Shown here in pieces: positions 6,140 to 6,741 of a stretch of DNA of 6,741 nucleotides; position 1 is the first letter of the stretch, and the number at the start of each line of letters is the position of its first letter. The notes beneath the pieces were generated by a model. That model was given only the letters and a program-made list of their open reading frames with translations, was not told where the DNA came from and ran no database searches. The position numbers and the translations under genes are program-made. Origin of the DNA: Chloroflexota bacterium (GTDB taxonomy: Bacteria; Chloroflexota; Limnocylindria; Limnocylindrales; CSP1-4); NCBI GenBank assembly GCA_021777365.1, contig JAJYDP010000274.1, positions 1 to 6,741 on the forward strand, written 5' to 3'.

Positions 6140-6741
6140 CACCGTCTTCACCAGCCGCGTCGTGCCGCTGCCGGCCGAGAATATCGATACCGACCAGATC
6201 ATCCCGGCGCGCTACCTCAAGACGACCGAGAGGTCGGGCCTCTCTGAGGGCCTGTTCCACGACTGGCGCTTCACCGCAGCCGGCGAACTCCGCGAGCCGC
6301 GATTCGTGCTCGACCGGCCCGAGATGCAGGGGCGCCGGATCCTGCTCGCCGGCGCCAACTTCGGTCCCGGTTCGTCGCGCGAGCACGCGCCGTGGGCACT
6401 GCTGTCGTGGGGGATCCGGGCCGTGATCTCGACGGGCTTCGCCGACATCTTCCGCGCGAACTCCCTCAAGAACGGGCTGCTGCCGATCGTGGTGTCGCCC
6501 GAGCGGCATGCAGCGCTCTTCGACCTGGTGGCGGCCGACCCGGACGTCGAGCTGACGGTCGACCTGGGGGCGCAGGAGGTGCGGGCGGGGGGGGGCCGAG
6601 CCAACCGGGCCGTCGGCGACACGTTCGCCTTCGAGATCGACCCGTTCGCCCGGAAGATGCTGCTGGAGGGCACCGACGAGATCGGCTACGTGCTCGGCCG
6701 GCTCCCGGTGATCGAGGCGTGGGAGGCGGGCCATCCGGCGA
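6126..6741 (+). CDS. leuD: 3-isopropylmalate dehydratase small subunit (stop codon beyond right edge)
   Basis: Small subunit that completes the LeuCD isopropylmalate isomerase active site. The window holds 205 residues with no stop; bacterial LeuD is about 200 residues, so only a few C-terminal residues are missing. Motifs are the N-terminal NIDTDQIIPARYLKTT (19-34), the swivel-domain signature NFGPGSSREHAPWAL (78-92), GFADIFRANSLKNGLLP (104-120) and the C-terminal EGTDEIGYVL (191-200). Relatives often have Cys, Ser or Thr where this has Pro81 in FGxGSSREH, a mild oddity. The start at ATG 6126 has CGGAGG 8 nt upstream and gives the normal family N-terminus. A run of nine G at 6587-6595 encodes Gly-Gly-Gly in a variable loop. 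It follows leuC in the same direction after a spacer containing the duplicated start. Confidence 0.97.
   Translation, partial: MPEPVTVFTSRVVPLPAENIDTDQIIPARYLKTTERSGLSEGLFHDWRFTAAGELREPRFVLDRPEMQGRRILLAGANFGPGSSREHAPWALLSWGIRAVISTGFADIFRANSLKNGLLPIVVSPERHAALFDLVAADPDVELTVDLGAQEVRAGGGRANRAVGDTFAFEIDPFARKMLLEGTDEIGYVLGRLPVIEAWEAGHPA

Noticed and set aside
4989..6734. 581-codon minus-strand open frame across leuC and leuD
   Set aside because: Low-complexity Arg/Pro/Ser composition, no recognisable domain, and opposite to two well-supported genes.
1..6741. Mobile elements, defence systems, CRISPR, tRNA or rRNA genes
   Set aside because: No transposase or nuclease motifs, terminal inverted repeats, regularly spaced repeats or RNA-gene signatures were seen; the content is core metabolism plus one transporter.

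Overview
This is a GC-rich bacterial window (about 70% G+C by eye) carrying branched-chain amino acid biosynthesis genes in two transcription units. A putative major facilitator superfamily (MFS) transporter gene lies between them. Strong G/C third-position bias, GTG/TTG starts next to good Shine-Dalgarno sites, and the protein sequences fit a high-GC Chloroflexota or Actinomycetota-like organism. Nothing here fixes the phylum, so that placement is a weak inference. All main genes look like chromosomal housekeeping genes. I see no mobile element, tRNA, rRNA or CRISPR array.

Minus strand, right to left (3112 to 1): a sigma70-like promoter, then a roughly 300-nt leader, then ilvB-ilvN-ilvC. The leader holds a candidate 66-codon leader peptide with a dense Leu/Ile/Val tract, including the A/T-ending codons GTA, CTT and ATT. 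Two hairpins follow, and then a strong intrinsic terminator directly before the ilvB ribosome binding site. The first hairpin and the terminator's 5' arm can instead pair with each other, so the region reads as a transcription attenuator. ilvB overlaps ilvN by ATGA and ilvN overlaps ilvC by GTGA, so the three genes are probably translationally coupled. ilvC runs off the left edge.

Plus strand (3237 to 6741): an MFS transporter (3237-4487, Fsr-like, substrate unknown) is divergent from the ilv unit and has no evident Shine-Dalgarno. After a 79-bp gap with an extended -10-like promoter come leuC (4567-6021) and leuD (6126 to the right edge). Between leuC and leuD is a near-identical 28-nt direct repeat carrying a Shine-Dalgarno and ATG. 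The upstream copy opens a small ORF that resembles the leuD N-terminus and ends one base before the real leuD start.

Together, IlvB/IlvN make acetolactate or acetohydroxybutyrate and IlvC reduces and isomerises it. LeuC/LeuD isomerise 2-isopropylmalate to 3-isopropylmalate in the leucine branch, which starts from 2-oxoisovalerate. ilvD, ilvE, leuA and leuB are not in the window. The two observations most worth a second look are the ilvB attenuator with its unusually long leader ORF, and the duplicated leuD translation start.
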